Source: Rothia nasimurium (GTDB lineage Bacteria > Actinomycetota > Actinomycetes > Actinomycetales > Micrococcaceae). From it: DNA of 64,000 nt. The DNA lies in the NCBI RefSeq assembly GCF_928392795.1, contig NZ_CAKMTJ010000001.1:248001-312000 (forward strand). Direction: 5' to 3'. The position numbers and the translations under genes are program-made. This document shows positions 52,418 through 61,747 of this stretch, piece by piece (the stretch's first letter is position 1; each line of letters begins with the position of its first letter). The notes under the pieces were generated by a model, which saw only the letters and a list, made by a program, of their open reading frames with translations, searched no databases and was not told the origin of the DNA.

Positions 52418-52475
52418 AGGACGCCGCCTGCCAGCCTCCCTGCCTGCGGGCAGGGGAGCGGTGGGGCGGCGTCCT
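52418..52475 (+). terminator. Terminator of lysA with GGACGCC/GGCGTCC arms
   Basis: AGGACGCCGCC...CTGCC (from 52418) pairs with GGCAGGGG...GGCGGCGTCCT (to 52475), loop TGCG, several mismatches near the middle. Again the outer arms are the recurring heptamer. Confidence 0.75.
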
Positions 52476-52592
52476 GCCATCAACCACTCCGTGAGAAAAT
52501 AAAGTTCATACTCTGGGTTATGCTGTCTTACCCGCTAGCATGGTGAGCGTACCCCCTGAACCTACATTTCCCATCTACGTCAGGAGACGCTC

Positions 52593-53879
52593 TTGGGCAA
52601 CACCACCATCAAAGTAGCGCTACTGGGCGCCGGTAACGTCGGCTCGCAGGTAGCTCGTATGCTGACCGAAGACGCTGAGTCATTGCAAGACCGCATTGGT
52701 GCACCGGTTGAGCTCATCGGTATTGCCGTGCGCGATACCTCGGCTAAGCGCCACTACGAGGCCGCCCCCGAGCTCTACACCACCGATGCAGATGCTCTGA
52801 TTGATGCTGCCGATGTGGTCATTGAACTGACCGGTGGTATCGAGCCTGCCCGAACCCGCATCCTGCGCGCTCTGAACGCCGGTAAGTCGGTTGTCTCTGG
52901 CAACAAGGCTCTGCTGGCCAAGCACGGGGTGGAGCTGGCAGCAGCTGCCGCCAAGAGCGGGGCCCAGCTCTCCTACGAGGCCGCCGTCGCCGGTGCTATC
53001 CCCATCCTGCGCCCTCTGCGCGATTCCCTGGCCGGTGACCAGATCACCCGCGTGCTGGGTATCATGAACGGCACCACCAACTACATCCTGGACCAGATGG
53101 ACACCACCGGTGCCCAGTTCTCCGACGCCCTGGCCGAGGCCCAGCGCCTGGGCTACGCCGAAGCTGACCCCACTGCCGATATCGAGGGCCACGACGCCGC
53201 CTCTAAGGCCGCAATCGTTGCCTCCCTGGCCTTCCACTCTGACTTCACCATCGACGACGTCCACTGCGAGGGCATTACCTCCATCACCGCTGACGACGTG
53301 GCGGCAGCCGCTGCCGACGGCTATGTCATCAAGCTCCTTGCCGTTTGCGAAAAGGACGGCGAGGGCGTCAACATCCGCGTGAACCCCACCTTGGTGCCCC
53401 GCAGCCATCCGCTGGCCTCCGTCCACGGGGCTTTCAACGCGGTCTTCGTACAGGCTGAAAATGCCGGTGAACTTATGTTCTACGGGCCCGGTGCCGGTGG
53501 TGCCCCCACGGCCTCCGCAGTACTAGGTGACTTCGTTTCCCTGGCTCGCCGTCTGGTGTTGGGCGGTCCTGGCATTCCCGAGTCCTCTTTTGCTCAGCTA
53601 GCAGCAACCCCCATGAATGACGTGGTTTCCCGCTACTCGGTGGGCATCGTGGTAGAGGATAAGCTGGGGGTTCTGGCTAACATTGCCCGGATCTTCGCTG
53701 AACACGGGGTTTCCATCGAGACCATGCGCCAGGCCAAGGGGACCGGCGACGGCACCAGCGCCTCCATCCGCATCGTTACCCACCGGGCCACCGACGCTAA
53801 CCTGCGAAAGACCATGGCGGTAGTCGATGCCCTCGATACCGTCCGCGATATCACCTCCGTTATCCGTGTAGAAGGCTAA
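52593..53879 (+). CDS. hom: Homoserine dehydrogenase
   Basis: 428 residues from a TTG start (AGGAGA eight bases upstream). Reduces aspartate semialdehyde to homoserine with NAD(P)H. Rossmann GAGNVGSQVARML, catalytic region SYEAAVAGAIPILRPLRDSLAGDQITRVLGIMNGTTNYIL, and the substrate-binding EADPTADIEGHDAASKAAI. C-terminal ACT domain (about 355-428, SIETMRQAKGTGDGTSASIRIVTHRATD) for threonine feedback. thrB follows after 12 bases; thrC, normally between hom and thrB in actinobacteria, is absent here. Confidence 0.95.
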   Translation: MGNTTIKVALLGAGNVGSQVARMLTEDAESLQDRIGAPVELIGIAVRDTSAKRHYEAAPELYTTDADALIDAADVVIELTGGIEPARTRILRALNAGKSVVSGNKALLAKHGVELAAAAAKSGAQLSYEAAVAGAIPILRPLRDSLAGDQITRVLGIMNGTTNYILDQMDTTGAQFSDALAEAQRLGYAEADPTADIEGHDAASKAAIVASLAFHSDFTIDDVHCEGITSITADDVAAAAADGYVIKLLAVCEKDGEGVNIRVNPTLVPRSHPLASVHGAFNAVFVQAENAGELMFYGPGAGGAPTASAVLGDFVSLARRLVLGGPGIPESSFAQLAATPMNDVVSRYSVGIVVEDKLGVLANIARIFAEHGVSIETMRQAKGTGDGTSASIRIVTHRATDANLRKTMAVVDALDTVRDITSVIRVEG

Positions 53880-53891
53880 ACACCGATTCTT

Positions 53892-54908
53892 ATGTCACTT
53901 CCCATGATTGACGGCTCAGACGAGCCCTTCGTCCAGCCCGATGAAATCCCCGTTGGCGCGCGCGTGACCGTCAAGGTCCCGGCCTCATCAGCTAATCTTG
54001 GCCCCGGTTATGACTCCCTGGGGCTGGCGCTAGCCCACTACGATGACCTGACGGTCACCCGTGTGCCGGGGGTGGGGGAGTTGACCTTTGATCTGACCGG
54101 TGAAGGTGCAGATGAGGTGCCTCGGGATGCCAGCCACCTAGTCGTCAAGGCTATGGTGGCTGCCTGGAAGGCCGTGGGGCTCTTCGAACTGCCCTCCCTG
54201 CATATTCAGGCCCACAACCGTATTCCGCACTCTCGCGGTATGGGCTCCTCCGCTTCAGCAATCGTGGCTGGCGTGACCGCAGCCAACGGCCTCTTGCCAG
54301 AGCAGCACCAGCTAGATGCTGAAACCGTGCTGCAAATCTGTTCGGGTATGGAAGGGCACCCCGATAACGTCGCCCCCTCCCTCTACGGCCATGTTGTGAT
54401 TTCTTACGGGGACGACTCTGGCTGGCACTCCCTGCCCGTACCGGCTCACGAGAACGTACTGCCGGTCATCGCAATTCCTGACTACGAGGTGCCGACCAAG
54501 GTGGCTCGCGGTCTGATTCCCGAGACCGTTCCCCACCGGGAAGCCGCCGCCAACTCCGGCCGAGCTGCCCTGCTCACCCAGGCCCTGGCGTCCTACCCCG
54601 ACTATCTCCTGCCCGCTACCAGCGACCTGCTGCACCAGTCCTACCGCGCCGTCGCCATGAAACCATCGGCTGCCCTGGTCAAGTACCTGCGCGGCAAGGG
54701 CTTCGCTGCGGTAATCTCGGGGGCCGGCCCCACCGTCATGACCCTAGCAAACGGGGCGGACGAACGCGCCCGGGTGCGCGAGGCCATTGAGGCCTTCGCC
54801 ACCGAGAGCGAGCCTAACCAGCACGAGAATAGAGCGGTGAGCTGGCGGGTGCTCGATATCGATATCGACACCAATGGTGTTATGCTTACTTATGAGGAAA
54901 CCGCCTAG
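53892..54908 (+). CDS. thrB: Homoserine kinase
   Basis: 338 residues. Phosphorylates homoserine for threonine synthesis. GHMP-kinase motif PHSRGMGSSASAIVAGVTAANGL, N-terminal VPASSANLGPGYDSLGLALAHYDDLTV, C-terminal VISGAGPTVMTLANG. Complete and intact. Operon with hom. Confidence 0.95.
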   Translation: MSLPMIDGSDEPFVQPDEIPVGARVTVKVPASSANLGPGYDSLGLALAHYDDLTVTRVPGVGELTFDLTGEGADEVPRDASHLVVKAMVAAWKAVGLFELPSLHIQAHNRIPHSRGMGSSASAIVAGVTAANGLLPEQHQLDAETVLQICSGMEGHPDNVAPSLYGHVVISYGDDSGWHSLPVPAHENVLPVIAIPDYEVPTKVARGLIPETVPHREAAANSGRAALLTQALASYPDYLLPATSDLLHQSYRAVAMKPSAALVKYLRGKGFAAVISGAGPTVMTLANGADERARVREAIEAFATESEPNQHENRAVSWRVLDIDIDTNGVMLTYEETA

Positions 54909-55221
54909 GGCGATTCGGCCTCTTTGTGGCTGGGTACGTCTGAGCCGTCCTCATCCCACGGTTAAGCAGGTCTGTAGAAGCCTCAGCGCCTCATAGCCTT
55001 TCACATTCGCCCCGCTCACGTAGCCGAGGCAATCCCCACCGGGAGTACCGCCTACCGTTTGGTAACCGGGATACCGGTATTCGGTCATCTGCTATTTTCG
55101 CTCACTAGCGGCTTTAGCGCCTGACCTCCTTGAATCAATCACTCGCCCGCTCTGGGCATGGCACATCTGTTGTGCCAGAACAAACCGCGAAATCAACGAC
55201 ATTTCGAGAGAAGGAATCTTC
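54909..55221 (+). other. Leader/promoter region of rho
   Basis: No gene is supported in this 313-base gap. It contains CCGGGATACCGG-type short inverted repeats (about 55066-55077), a GCACATCTGTTGTGC hairpin (55158-55172) and a run of C-rich stretches. A long leader is expected, since rho is autoregulated by termination in its own leader in many bacteria; I cannot place the promoter. Confidence 0.45.
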
Positions 55222-57312
55222 GTGGCAGAAAACACCGACCTGACCGCAGGTACGGAGGCCGCAGCAGCGGCTGAGCAGAAGTCCCCCAGTCTGAGCACCC
55301 TCAAACTCGCTCAGCTCCAGTCCCTGGCTTCCCAGCTAGGTATTACCGGCGCCCGCCGCATGCGTAAATCAGACCTGGTTGAGGCTATTTCAGCCCACCA
55401 GCGTGGCTCAGCTGTAGCCGACCGTCCTGCTGAAACCGCAGATCAGGCAGAGAAGCCTAAGCGCACCCGCACCCGCAAGACCGCAGCCGAGAAGGCTGCC
55501 GAAGCAGAAGCTCCCGCCGAGGCTCAGCCCGAGGCAGAGAAGCCTAAGCGCACCCGCAAGACCGCAGCTGAAAAGGCTGCCGAAGCAGAGCAGCCCAAGG
55601 GGCCGGACGCCGCCGAAGCCGCTGACGCACCTGCTGAAGCTACTTCTGAGAAGCCCGCTACCAAGCGTCGCGGTAACCGCCGCGCCACCAGCTCAACCGT
55701 AGCTGCTGAGGCCCAGAAGGAAACCAAGCCCGATACCTCTGCCCTTGAGGCGGTTGAAGCTGCCCTTGACGGTCTGGAGTCTCAGAAGGCTGCCCGCAAC
55801 GAGCAGAACGAGGGCGAAGAGGGTGCCAAGCGCACCCGTACCCGCACCCGTACCGACCGTCGTCGCAAGAACGAGGGCGAGAACGTTGATTCCGCCGAGC
55901 AGAACGACACCTCCGCTGAGAACGGCGAGAAGAACGAGCGTTTTGAGCGCAAGAACCGTCGTGACCGCAACGACCGCGATAACCGTCAGGACCGCGGCGA
56001 CAAGCAGGAGCGCGACAACCGCGACCGCGGCGGCAAGAACGACCGCCAGAACAACAACGGCCCCGATGAAGACCGCCGTAACAACCGTAAGAACCGCCGC
56101 GACCGTCAGGCAGAGCGCCGCGAACGCCGTAATAACCGCCGCGATGACTACGAGCCCGAGATCAGCGAAGACGATGTACTGATTCCCGTTGCCGGTGTGC
56201 TCGACGTCCTCGATAACTACGCTTTTGTGCGCACGTCCGGTTACCTGCCCGGCACCAACGACGTTTACGTTTCCCTGGCCCAGGTCAAGCGTTACGGCCT
56301 GCGCAAGGGCGATGCTGTGGTCGGTACCATCCGCGCCCCCCGCGAAGGCGATAACAACAACCGCCAGAAGTTCAACGCCCTGGTACAGCTGACCTCCATC
56401 AACGGTCTGACTCCCGAAGAGTCCAAGGGCCGTCGCGAGTTCAACAAGCTCACCCCGCTCTACCCCAAGGAGCGCCTGCGCCTGGAGACCGACCCCAAGA
56501 AGCTCGGTACCCGCGTTATCGACCTGATTGCCCCCATCGGCAAGGGCCAGCGTGGTCTGATCGTGGCGCCTCCCAAGGCCGGTAAGACCCTGATGCTACA
56601 GTCCATCGCTAACGCGATTACCACCAACAACCCCGAGGTCCACCTCATGATGGTTCTGGTGGACGAACGCCCCGAAGAAGTCACCGATATGCAGCGCACC
56701 GTCAACGGTGAGGTCATCGCCTCAACCTTTGACCGCCCGGCAGATGACCACACCACCGTTGCCGAGCTCGCCATCGAGCGTGCCAAGCGTCTGGTGGAGC
56801 AGGGCCGCGACGTCGTCGTCCTGCTGGACTCCATGACCCGCCTGGGCCGTGCCTACAACCTGGCAGCGCCCGCTTCAGGCCGCATCCTCTCCGGTGGTGT
56901 AGATGCAGCTGCCCTCTACCCGCCCAAGAAGTTCTTCGGTGCTGCCCGCAACATCGAAGAAGGCGGCTCACTGACCATTCTGGCGACCGCCCTGGTCGAG
57001 ACCGGCTCCAAGATGGACGAGGTCATCTTCGAAGAATTCAAGGGCACCGGCAACATGGAACTGCGCCTTTCCCGCCAGCTGGCAGACAAGCGTATCTTCC
57101 CCGCCATCGACCTCAACGCGTCCTCAACCCGTCGCGAAGAGGCCCTGCTCTCACCCGACGAGGTCAAGATTATGTGGCGCCTGCGCCGCGTGCTGGCCGG
57201 CATGGACCAGGAGCAGTCCCTGTCTGTTCTGCTCTCCAAGCTACGCGAGACCCAGTCCAACGTCGAATTCCTGCTCACCGTTGCTAAGAGCGGCCTGGGC
57301 CACGGCGAATAA
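55222..57312 (+). CDS. rho: Transcription termination factor Rho, with long insertion
   Basis: 696 residues from a GTG with AGAAGGAAT upstream. Rho_N helix bundle (residues about 25-70, LKLAQLQSLASQLGITGARRMRKSDLVEAIS). Next comes an insertion of about 240 residues: Ala/Glu/Lys-rich with a repeated EKPKRTRKTAAEKAAEAE unit, then Arg/Asn/Asp-rich (RRDRNDRDNRQDRGDKQERD), as in actinobacterial Rho. The RNA-binding OB/cold-shock domain and ATPase core follow (VAPPKAGKTLML; VLLDSMTRLGRAYN). The insert is thought to help Rho act on structured GC-rich RNA. Same strand as prfA, prmC and sua5, with a 15-base gap to prfA. Confidence 0.95.
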   Translation: MAENTDLTAGTEAAAAAEQKSPSLSTLKLAQLQSLASQLGITGARRMRKSDLVEAISAHQRGSAVADRPAETADQAEKPKRTRTRKTAAEKAAEAEAPAEAQPEAEKPKRTRKTAAEKAAEAEQPKGPDAAEAADAPAEATSEKPATKRRGNRRATSSTVAAEAQKETKPDTSALEAVEAALDGLESQKAARNEQNEGEEGAKRTRTRTRTDRRRKNEGENVDSAEQNDTSAENGEKNERFERKNRRDRNDRDNRQDRGDKQERDNRDRGGKNDRQNNNGPDEDRRNNRKNRRDRQAERRERRNNRRDDYEPEISEDDVLIPVAGVLDVLDNYAFVRTSGYLPGTNDVYVSLAQVKRYGLRKGDAVVGTIRAPREGDNNNRQKFNALVQLTSINGLTPEESKGRREFNKLTPLYPKERLRLETDPKKLGTRVIDLIAPIGKGQRGLIVAPPKAGKTLMLQSIANAITTNNPEVHLMMVLVDERPEEVTDMQRTVNGEVIASTFDRPADDHTTVAELAIERAKRLVEQGRDVVVLLDSMTRLGRAYNLAAPASGRILSGGVDAAALYPPKKFFGAARNIEEGGSLTILATALVETGSKMDEVIFEEFKGTGNMELRLSRQLADKRIFPAIDLNASSTRREEALLSPDEVKIMWRLRRVLAGMDQEQSLSVLLSKLRETQSNVEFLLTVAKSGLGHGE

Positions 57313-57327
57313 GGAAAGGACATCACC

Positions 57328-58410
57328 GTGATTGAATCTATCCAGGGTCTGCTCGACGAGCACGCAGACCTCCAGAAGCAGCTGGCTGACCCCGCCGTCC
57401 ACGCTGACCAGGGCAAGGCCCGTAAGCTGGGTCGCCGCTACTCAGAGCTTAACGGCATCGTTGAAGCCTACAACCGCGTCAACACCCTGCGCGACGACAT
57501 CGAAGCTGCCCGCGAGATGGCTGCCGAAGACCCCGACTTTGCTGACGAGGTCAAGGAGCTTGAAGCCCAGCTGCCCGAGGCTGAAGAGAAGCTGCGCCGT
57601 CTGCTGATTCCCCGTGATCCGGACGACGGCCGCAACGTCATTCTCGAAGTCAAGGGTGGCGAAGGTGGCGACGAGGCCTCCCTCTTTGCTGCTGACCTGC
57701 TACGCATGTACACCCGCTACGCCGAGTCTAAGGGGTGGAAGACCGAAATGATTTCCTCCCAGACCACCGACGTGGGCGGCTACAAGGATGCTCAGGTAGC
57801 TATCAAGGGCACCTCGAATGACCCCGCGGAGGGCGTCTGGGCCCACCTCAAGTACGAGGGCGGCGTGCACCGCGTGCAGCGTGTTCCGGCGACCGAGTCC
57901 CAGGGCCGTATCCACACCTCAGCTGCCGGTGTGCTGGTCTTTCCCGAGGTTGATGAGCCCGAGGAAATCGAGATTAATCAGAACGACCTGAAGATTGACG
58001 TCTACCGTTCATCAGGCCCCGGCGGGCAGTCGGTGAACACCACCGACTCCGCTGTGCGTATTACCCACCTGCCCACCGGCATCGTGGTTGCTATGCAGAA
58101 CGAGAAGTCACAGATTCAGAACCGTGAAGCTGCTATGCGCGTGCTCCGTGCCCGCCTGCTTGCCTGGCAGCAGGAGCAGATTGACGCCGAGAACGCCGAG
58201 AAGCGCCACTCCCAGGTGCGCACCATGGACCGTTCAGAGCGCATCCGCACCTACAACTTCCCCGAAAACCGTATTGCCGACCACCGCACCGGCTACAAGG
58301 CCTACAACCTGGACGCTGTGCTCAACGGTGACCTTGAGGCTGTTGTGCAGTCCGCTATTGAGATGGACGAGGCTGCCCGCCTTGAGAAGCTCGGTCAGGA
58401 AGACAAGTAA
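57328..58410 (+). CDS. prfA: Peptide chain release factor 1
   Basis: 360 residues from a GTG. Recognises UAA/UAG stops; the RF1-type codon motif PAT ([16 protein letters not shown]) and the catalytic GGQ ([24 protein letters not shown]) are both present. The Gln of GGQ is the target of PrmC, encoded two bases downstream. Confidence 0.97.
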   Translation: MIESIQGLLDEHADLQKQLADPAVHADQGKARKLGRRYSELNGIVEAYNRVNTLRDDIEAAREMAAEDPDFADEVKELEAQLPEAEEKLRRLLIPRDPDDGRNVILEVKGGEGGDEASLFAADLLRMYTRYAESKGWKTEMISSQTTDVGGYKDAQVAIKGTSNDPAEGVWAHLKYEGGVHRVQRVPATESQGRIHTSAAGVLVFPEVDEPEEIEINQNDLKIDVYRSSGPGGQSVNTTDSAVRITHLPTGIVVAMQNEKSQIQNREAAMRVLRARLLAWQQEQIDAENAEKRHSQVRTMDRSERIRTYNFPENRIADHRTGYKAYNLDAVLNGDLEAVVQSAIEMDEAARLEKLGQEDK

Positions 58411-58412
58411 GC

Positions 58413-59336
58413 GTGGCTGATTTTAGCCTGGAGCCCGGCGAAGAGCTTGATTCAGCCCTTCGCCGGGCTGCGCTCTATCTTGGCGCAGCCGGTATTGACT
58501 CAGCTGCGGTGGACGCGCAGCTTCTTGCCGCTTATCTACTGGAGAAGGACGCCGGTGAGCCGGTATCGCGGGGCCGTGTTCAGTCCCTGGCCCTGCTGGG
58601 ACATCCGGCACCTGAGGGCTTTGCCCGTCTGGTGACCCTGCGCGGTGAGCGCCTGCCCCTCCAACACCTGACCGGCCAGGCCCACTTCCGGGGCCTGACC
58701 CTGTCGGTAGGGCCGGGGGTTTTTGTGCCCCGACCCGAGACCGAGCTGCTGGTGGAGCACGCCCTCACCGCCTACCGGGGCATGGCTGAGGCCCTGCCCG
58801 CCCAGCCCCTGGTGGTTGACCTGTGTACCGGGTCAGGTGCCATTGCAGCTGCCCTTGCTACCGAGCTAGCCGCAGATGAGCAGGTGCCGACCCCACGCGT
58901 CCTCGCCGTTGAACTCTCAACCGACGCTGCCGCCTGGGCCGAGCGTAACCTGGGCCCAGCCGGGGTGGAACTGGTAGCGGGCGATGCCCGCACGGCCCTA
59001 CCCGGCTACGAGGGAACCGTGACCCTAGTGGCTTCCAACCCGCCCTATATCCCTGCCGGGGCAATTCCTAAAGATCCAGAGGTTCGCGACCACGACCCGG
59101 CCCTGGCTCTTTACGGCGGGGGAGAGGACGGCATGGAGCTACCTACCGCCATCGCAGCCCGAGCCTATGCTCTTCTTGCTCCCGGTGGCTACCTGATTAT
59201 GGAGCACGCCGAAACCCAGCGGGAACTGATGCGGCAGGCCCTTGCCGCCGTCGGCTTTGAAGGTATCGAATCTATTGATGATTTCGCGGGTAAACCCCGT
59301 CACACCTCGGGCTATAAACCGCTACCAGGCACCTAA
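58413..59336 (+). CDS. prmC: Release factor glutamine methyltransferase
   Basis: 307 residues from a GTG two bases after prfA. Methylates the GGQ glutamine of RF1/RF2 with S-adenosylmethionine. N-terminal helical domain, then VVDLCTGSGAIAAALATEL (SAM loop) and the catalytic ASNPPYIPAGAIPKDPEVRDHDPALALYGGG. The NPPY motif is complete. Conserved neighbour of prfA. Confidence 0.94.
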   Translation: MADFSLEPGEELDSALRRAALYLGAAGIDSAAVDAQLLAAYLLEKDAGEPVSRGRVQSLALLGHPAPEGFARLVTLRGERLPLQHLTGQAHFRGLTLSVGPGVFVPRPETELLVEHALTAYRGMAEALPAQPLVVDLCTGSGAIAAALATELAADEQVPTPRVLAVELSTDAAAWAERNLGPAGVELVAGDARTALPGYEGTVTLVASNPPYIPAGAIPKDPEVRDHDPALALYGGGEDGMELPTAIAARAYALLAPGGYLIMEHAETQRELMRQALAAVGFEGIESIDDFAGKPRHTSGYKPLPGT

Positions 59337-59351
59337 GAATGTGAAAGAATA

Positions 59352-60425
59352 ATGAGCGTGAAAGCAACCATTGTTAGTGCAACCGACCCTGAGACCCTGG
59401 GTGACGCCATCGCGACCGCCAACTCAGCAATCGGCGCAGCCAAGACCATCGTGATTCCTACCGACACCGTGTACGGTATCGCCACCGACGCCTTCTCCGT
59501 TGCGGGCGTTGGGAACCTGCTTGCCGCTAAGGGCCGTACCCGGCAGATGCCCCCGCCGGTACTCATTTATGACCAGTCTGTGCTGCCGGGTTTGGCCGAT
59601 GAGATTTCTGAGGACGCCCGCGCCCTGGCTACCGAGTTCTGGCCCGGTGCTCTCACCCTGATTTTCTATTCTCAGCCCTCCCTGAACTGGGACCTGGGCG
59701 AGACCCAGGGCACCGTTGCCCTGCGTGTGCCTAACGACCCTGTAGCTATTGAGCTTCTGAAAAACCTGGGCCCTCTGGCTGTTTCTTCAGCCAATAAGAC
59801 CGGGCGCCCGGCAGCTACAACCGCCCAGGAAGCTATGGCCCAGCTGGGCGATGACGTAGCCGTTATCTTTGACGGTGGACCCCGCCCCGAGAACCGTCCT
59901 GAGGGCTTTGAAGCCAAGGATGCCCTGCCCTCCACCATCGTGGACTGCACCTCTGACCGCCTGGTCGTGGTGCGCGAGGGTGCAATTTCAGTAGAGCGCC
60001 TGCGCGAGGTCGTGCCCGGTGTGCTAACTCGCGCCGAATTTGAGGCCCAGGAGAAGGCCCGCCGCGAGGCACCAGAAGCTCCTCTAGTCGCTGCAACGGA
60101 GGCGGTGGAAGACACCGAGTTCTCACCGCGTCATATGGACGAATCTGCTGCTGATGAGGTGGAGGATACTCCCGGGCGCCAGGCTGCTGCACCCGCTGCC
60201 GGATCGCTCGCTGCGGGTCTGGTAGGCGGCGCTAGCGGTACCGCCGCAGTCGACCAACGCCGCACAGCAAGCGCTCACTCGCCTGAGACCCGCGTGGTGA
60301 AGGACGATACTAAGCCCTACTCGGTAGCTGATGCCCGTTCGCTGGTATTCGGCACCCAGAAAGAAGCCCCCGCCGAGCCACTAATCGAAGCGGATGGCGA
60401 GGGCAACGAAACTCCTACCGTCTAG
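59352..60425 (+). CDS. Threonylcarbamoyl-AMP synthase (Sua5/YrdC/TsaC) with disordered tail
   Basis: 357 residues. Makes threonylcarbamoyl-AMP for the t6A37 modification of ANN-reading tRNAs. The YrdC core spans about 1-225: IPTDTVYGIATDAF, LAAKGRTRQMPPPVLI, TEFWPGALTLIF, VALRVPNDPVAIELL, LAVSSANKTGRPAATTAQEAMAQLG. The core is followed by about 130 residues rich in Ala, Glu, Thr and Asp without fold motifs and without the Sua5 C-terminal domain; the tail is of unknown use. Member of the prfA-prmC-sua5 unit; its stop overlaps the convergent epimerase gene by four bases. Confidence 0.9.
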   Translation: MSVKATIVSATDPETLGDAIATANSAIGAAKTIVIPTDTVYGIATDAFSVAGVGNLLAAKGRTRQMPPPVLIYDQSVLPGLADEISEDARALATEFWPGALTLIFYSQPSLNWDLGETQGTVALRVPNDPVAIELLKNLGPLAVSSANKTGRPAATTAQEAMAQLGDDVAVIFDGGPRPENRPEGFEAKDALPSTIVDCTSDRLVVVREGAISVERLREVVPGVLTRAEFEAQEKARREAPEAPLVAATEAVEDTEFSPRHMDESAADEVEDTPGRQAAAPAAGSLAAGLVGGASGTAAVDQRRTASAHSPETRVVKDDTKPYSVADARSLVFGTQKEAPAEPLIEADGEGNETPTV

Positions 60426-61495
60426 TTTTCAAACTTGCGGTCCTGCCTGGTGCCTAGCGCGCTGTGGGCGGTGCGAAGCACCTCGCTCACCCGTGCTTGG
60501 GGTACCAGGCCATTTTTTTGAGCCCATGAATCGTCGATATCCTGGCCGAACCACATCACCTCAACCCGGCGGACGGGCCCGGTTAGACGGTCCCCCAGGA
60601 GCTCAGAGACCCTGTAGCCGGTGGCTACCAGAGCCCGGCAGAGGGGGGCCGGTAGGTGTAGGGGGCGGCGGCGTCCTGCGTCAATAAGGACGGACTCGGT
60701 GGTTGCCCCTTCCCAGGGCTGCATTACGATGGCGGGCAGAGGGCCGGTGAAACTGGCTACCCGGTAGACGAATTCTGCCAGGGCGTAGTTGGAGGAGACC
60801 GGGGTACGCCGCGGGGTGCGCCCGGCGACGGACGCCAGTGGGGAGGAAGCAATTTTTGCGAAAGCCTCGGTGGTGCGGCGACCACGGCCCTGCACACTCG
60901 TGGCCCGGATAATGCAGATATCGACTGCGTGATCCCCGGCTACAGCGACGGGGGAGTGAGAAGGAGCCGCCGGGAATTCTGACGCTTCAGAGCCGGGAGC
61001 CTGCCCCTGAGCCGCTGTTTCTTCGATAAAGGCCCGCAGGGCCAGAAGTACTTCTTCGCCCAGGGCCTTTGAGAAAGAGTAGGCAGAGAAAGGCTGTGTT
61101 TCTTCGCTCGGAGTGAGCGTAGGAACAGGCCCAAGCACAGCTGCCGAGCTGAGGTGAATCACCCTGCTGACACCGGTGCGCTGGGCTGCGATAGCGATAA
61201 CGGCAGGGAGTAGGGCATTTGCGCCCAACAGGGGAGCTAGGTCTTCCTGATCAGGGGCAGCCAGGCCCGAAGCATTGATGACAACCTCGCACCCTGCGAA
61301 AGACTCGGCGAGAGTGTCGATGATACCGTCCAGCTGACGGGCCTCGCGAATGAGCTGCTCAGCTTCGGCCGTGCGGGTCAGCAGGCGGGGAGCTTCAACA
61401 GCATCAACCTGAACACCTTCAGCAGCCAGTCGGGCGACAATCGAAGATCCCACAAACCCGCTTGCCCCAATTACTTTCCATGTGGCCTGAGTCAT
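60422..61495 (-). CDS. NAD-dependent epimerase/dehydratase (SDR family)
   Basis: 357 residues. N-terminal dinucleotide loop VIGASGFVGSSIVARL, catalytic YxxxK as YSFSKALGE, and the Ser of HLSSAAVLG. Extended SDR family, typical of nucleotide-sugar epimerases or reductases, so it may contribute to the envelope polysaccharide locus that starts on the opposite strand next to it. The middle (ETAAQGQAPGSEASEFPAAPSHSP) is a low-complexity insert. Exact substrate unknown. Confidence 0.82.
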   Translation of the reverse strand: MTQATWKVIGASGFVGSSIVARLAAEGVQVDAVEAPRLLTRTAEAEQLIREARQLDGIIDTLAESFAGCEVVINASGLAAPDQEDLAPLLGANALLPAVIAIAAQRTGVSRVIHLSSAAVLGPVPTLTPSEETQPFSAYSFSKALGEEVLLALRAFIEETAAQGQAPGSEASEFPAAPSHSPVAVAGDHAVDICIIRATSVQGRGRRTTEAFAKIASSPLASVAGRTPRRTPVSSNYALAEFVYRVASFTGPLPAIVMQPWEGATTESVLIDAGRRRPLHLPAPLCRALVATGYRVSELLGDRLTGPVRRVEVMWFGQDIDDSWAQKNGLVPQARVSEVLRTAHSALGTRQDRKFEN

Positions 61496-61747
61496 GCCTT
61501 TGCTCCGTCCGTGTAGTGGTTACCGGTAGGTCGTCTGCGACCCTACCCCTAGGGTGACACAGGTCAGGCAGAAATACACGTAGGACAGGCTGTAAAGGGG
61601 TGCGCTTCGGGGTAGCTGGTCGCTGGCGCTGGGCTAATCCACAGGTGAATTCGCTAAACTTAGATAGAGTTGTGTGAATTTTGCCTTGACCCCGGCATAA
61701 ACACACGTGTACAGGTGGCCTCACCCCACGAAAGGACCTGTTTGCCC

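Noticed and set aside
60394..60687. Plus-strand frame after the Sua5 gene
   Set aside because: It is the shadow of the epimerase gene on the other strand; no ribosome site.
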